DNA of 5,649 bases from Moraxellaceae bacterium (lineage in GTDB: Bacteria; Pseudomonadota; Gammaproteobacteria; Pseudomonadales; UBA3067), in assembly GCA_002401525.1 (NCBI GenBank), contig NVTH01000050.1, forward strand, positions 6,879 to 12,527, given 5' to 3'. Shown piece after piece: positions 4,192-5,649 of the stretch (within the stretch, counting starts at the first letter, position 1; every line of letters starts with the position of its first letter). The notes under the pieces were generated by a model that saw only the letters and a program-made list of their open reading frames with translations, was not told the origin of the DNA and did not search any database. The translations under genes were made by a program, and so were the position numbers.

Positions 4192-5595
4192 ATGTTAGAT
4201 TGGGATGATTACAATGTCGATGAAAAAACGCCCCCGCGGCCCCCTATCCAAGAAAAGCCGAGTGAAATCACGTCAACAAAAACAGCGACGTCAAATGCAA
4301 ACTCAGGAGAACAAACTCATGCCGGCTTCACAGCAATAGCAGAGCCTCAAGCAGGCTATAACTCTGTGGTTTTGAACCCTCAAACCATGAGCACGCCTAC
4401 ATCAAGTGCTGTCATCGAAGGTAATGTCACAGCAACCAAAATGACCGCGGGCTTCATTACTGAACCCACGGCCTCAGAACACCGGCCTGCAAACACTGGC
4501 AGCCATAGCTCGCAAGTCAGTGAAGCGCTGCAACACCTTGATCTAAATGAAGGCCTTGCAGAATTGGAAGGCGCGAGCACTCGTGTCAGGGTTGACGATA
4601 AGGCCATGATCAATTGCCGAGCAGACCTCAATCAACTGGTACCCTTTAAATACGATTGGGCATGGCAAAAATATCTTGACGGCTGTGCCAACCACTGGAT
4701 GCCCCAAGAAATCAACATGACTGCGGACATCGCTTTATGGAAATCGGCGGATGGATTAAGTAGCGACGAGCGGCTTATTATCCAAAGAAACTTAGGTTTT
4801 TTTGCAACTGCCGACTCTCTCGTGGCCAACAACTTAGTCCTGTCCCTCTATAAACATATTACCAATCCAGAATGCCGACAATACCTCCTTCGCCAAGCGT
4901 TCGAGGAAGCGATACACACCCACGCGTATCAATATTGCATTGAATCACTGAGCATGGATGAAGGCGAAATATTCAACATGTATCATGAAGTTCCCAGTGT
5001 TGCGCGCAAAGCAGCGTGGGGCTTGAAATATACTCAAAGCCTGAGTGATCCCAATTTTAATACTGGCACCCCCGAATCAGATCAACAATTGCTAAGAAAC
5101 TTGATTGCCTTTTATTGTTGCATAGAAGGCATATTCTTCTATTGTGGATTCACTCAAATCCTGTCCATGGGTCGTCGCAATAAAATGACGGGCACATCCG
5201 AGCAATTTCAATACATCTTGCGCGATGAGTCCATGCATTTGAATTTTGGTATCGATGTTATTAACCAAATCAAATTGGAAAACCCACACCTTTGGACTCA
5301 GGAATTCAAGGAAGAAGCAACGCTAATGATTCTGCAAGCGACTCAACTTGAAACAGAGTACGCCCGAGATACCATGCCCCGTGGCGTATTGGGAATGAAT
5401 GCAGCCATGATGGAAGAGTATCTGCAATTTATTGCTAACCGAAGACTGTTACAACTGGGTCTTAACGAAGAATTCCCGGGCGCACAGAACCCTTTCCCTT
5501 GGATGTCAGAAATGATGGACCTAAGAAAGGAAAAGAATTTTTTTGAAACTCGAGTAATCGAATATCAAACGGGAGGTGCGTTAAATTGGGACTAA
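4192..5595 (+). CDS. nrdB: Class Ia ribonucleoside-diphosphate reductase, beta (small) subunit
   Basis: Cytoplasmic radical-generating subunit: a ferritin-like helical protein that holds a diiron centre and a stable tyrosyl radical and passes the radical to NrdA. By alignment to E. coli NrdB the metal ligands are D208, E239, H242, E312, E346 and H349, and the radical tyrosine is Y246 (in EAIHTHAY). The radical path includes W169 (in ANHWMPQE), D345 and C-terminal Y458. The end GGALNWD is the peptide expected to dock into NrdA. All key residues are present. At 467 residues it is longer than E. coli NrdB (376) and than my memory of Pseudomonas NrdB (about 415). The excess is in residues 9 to about 125, rich in T, S, A, P, E and N and probably disordered, between a conserved MLDWDDYN start and the core beginning near 130. 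An intact Y246 and no nrdI nearby support class Ia. Strong ribosome binding site; 42 nt after nrdA. Confidence 0.98.
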   Translation: MLDWDDYNVDEKTPPRPPIQEKPSEITSTKTATSNANSGEQTHAGFTAIAEPQAGYNSVVLNPQTMSTPTSSAVIEGNVTATKMTAGFITEPTASEHRPANTGSHSSQVSEALQHLDLNEGLAELEGASTRVRVDDKAMINCRADLNQLVPFKYDWAWQKYLDGCANHWMPQEINMTADIALWKSADGLSSDERLIIQRNLGFFATADSLVANNLVLSLYKHITNPECRQYLLRQAFEEAIHTHAYQYCIESLSMDEGEIFNMYHEVPSVARKAAWGLKYTQSLSDPNFNTGTPESDQQLLRNLIAFYCCIEGIFFYCGFTQILSMGRRNKMTGTSEQFQYILRDESMHLNFGIDVINQIKLENPHLWTQEFKEEATLMILQATQLETEYARDTMPRGVLGMNAAMMEEYLQFIANRRLLQLGLNEEFPGAQNPFPWMSEMMDLRKEKNFFETRVIEYQTGGALNWD

Positions 5596-5649
5596 TTAAA
5601 TCCCGAATAGAGTTGAGGCTTAACTAGCTTTACGCTGGATAAAAGCAAG
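5596..5649 (+). other. Short tail after nrdB
   Basis: The 54 bases after the nrdB stop contain no start of a recognisable gene. GCTTT (5627-5631) and AAAGC (5642-5646) could form a weak 5-bp stem, but no T-run is visible before the window ends. The operon's terminator, or a following gene such as a ferredoxin for cofactor upkeep, cannot be judged from here. Confidence 0.5.

Noticed and set aside
1333..5289. Minus-strand ORFs of 65-83 codons inside nrdA and nrdB
   Set aside because: Each lies antisense to well-conserved coding sequence and has no recognisable product; they are shadows of the real genes.
5627..5646. Terminator after nrdB
   Set aside because: Only a 5-bp weak stem and no T-run before the window ends.

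Overview
The window carries one complete operon for aerobic deoxyribonucleotide synthesis, nrdA-nrdB, encoding the two subunits of a class Ia ribonucleotide reductase. An unusually long upstream region of about 1.28 kb without a convincing gene precedes it, and a 54-bp tail follows. Both proteins look like Pseudomonas-type class Ia subunits: a large subunit of about 950 residues with two tandem ATP-cone regions, and a small subunit starting MLDWD and ending GGALNWD. The window therefore suggests a gammaproteobacterium near Pseudomonadales, Cellvibrionales or Oceanospirillales. The moderate G+C and the non-Pseudomonas details of NrdB argue against Pseudomonas itself. The lineage is inferred from remembered family sequences, not from a search.

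Layout. Positions 1-475 are non-coding, with only small palindromes. Positions 477-848 look like a control region. Three 16-bp NrdR boxes (512-527, 667-682, 833-848) share the core CTACAT, and each lies near a weak sigma-70-like promoter candidate. A perfect DnaA box (589-597) lies between boxes 1 and 2. AT-rich dyads precede box 1 (493-512) and box 3 (793-818). Positions 849-1278 would be a leader of roughly 430 nt if transcription starts at box 3. It holds a perfect 9-bp-stem hairpin (914-947), two tiny abutting ORFs of doubtful reality, three TGGAAC repeats at an exact 14-nt period, and a GAAA-loop hairpin. nrdA runs 1279-4149. After 42 nt containing a strong ribosome binding site, nrdB runs 4192-5595.

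How it works. NrdA (alpha) binds and reduces the ribonucleoside diphosphates and senses ATP/dATP. NrdB (beta) builds a diiron-tyrosyl radical and passes it to the NrdA active-site cysteine. All expected catalytic, metal-ligand and radical-transfer residues are visible in both, so the enzyme should be functional. No nrdI, nrdH or nrdE/F-like genes are seen, which fits class Ia rather than Ib.

I found no new enzyme system. The unusual part is the regulatory region: three widely spaced NrdR boxes with a DnaA box, a concentric palindrome over a promoter candidate, and a long structured leader.
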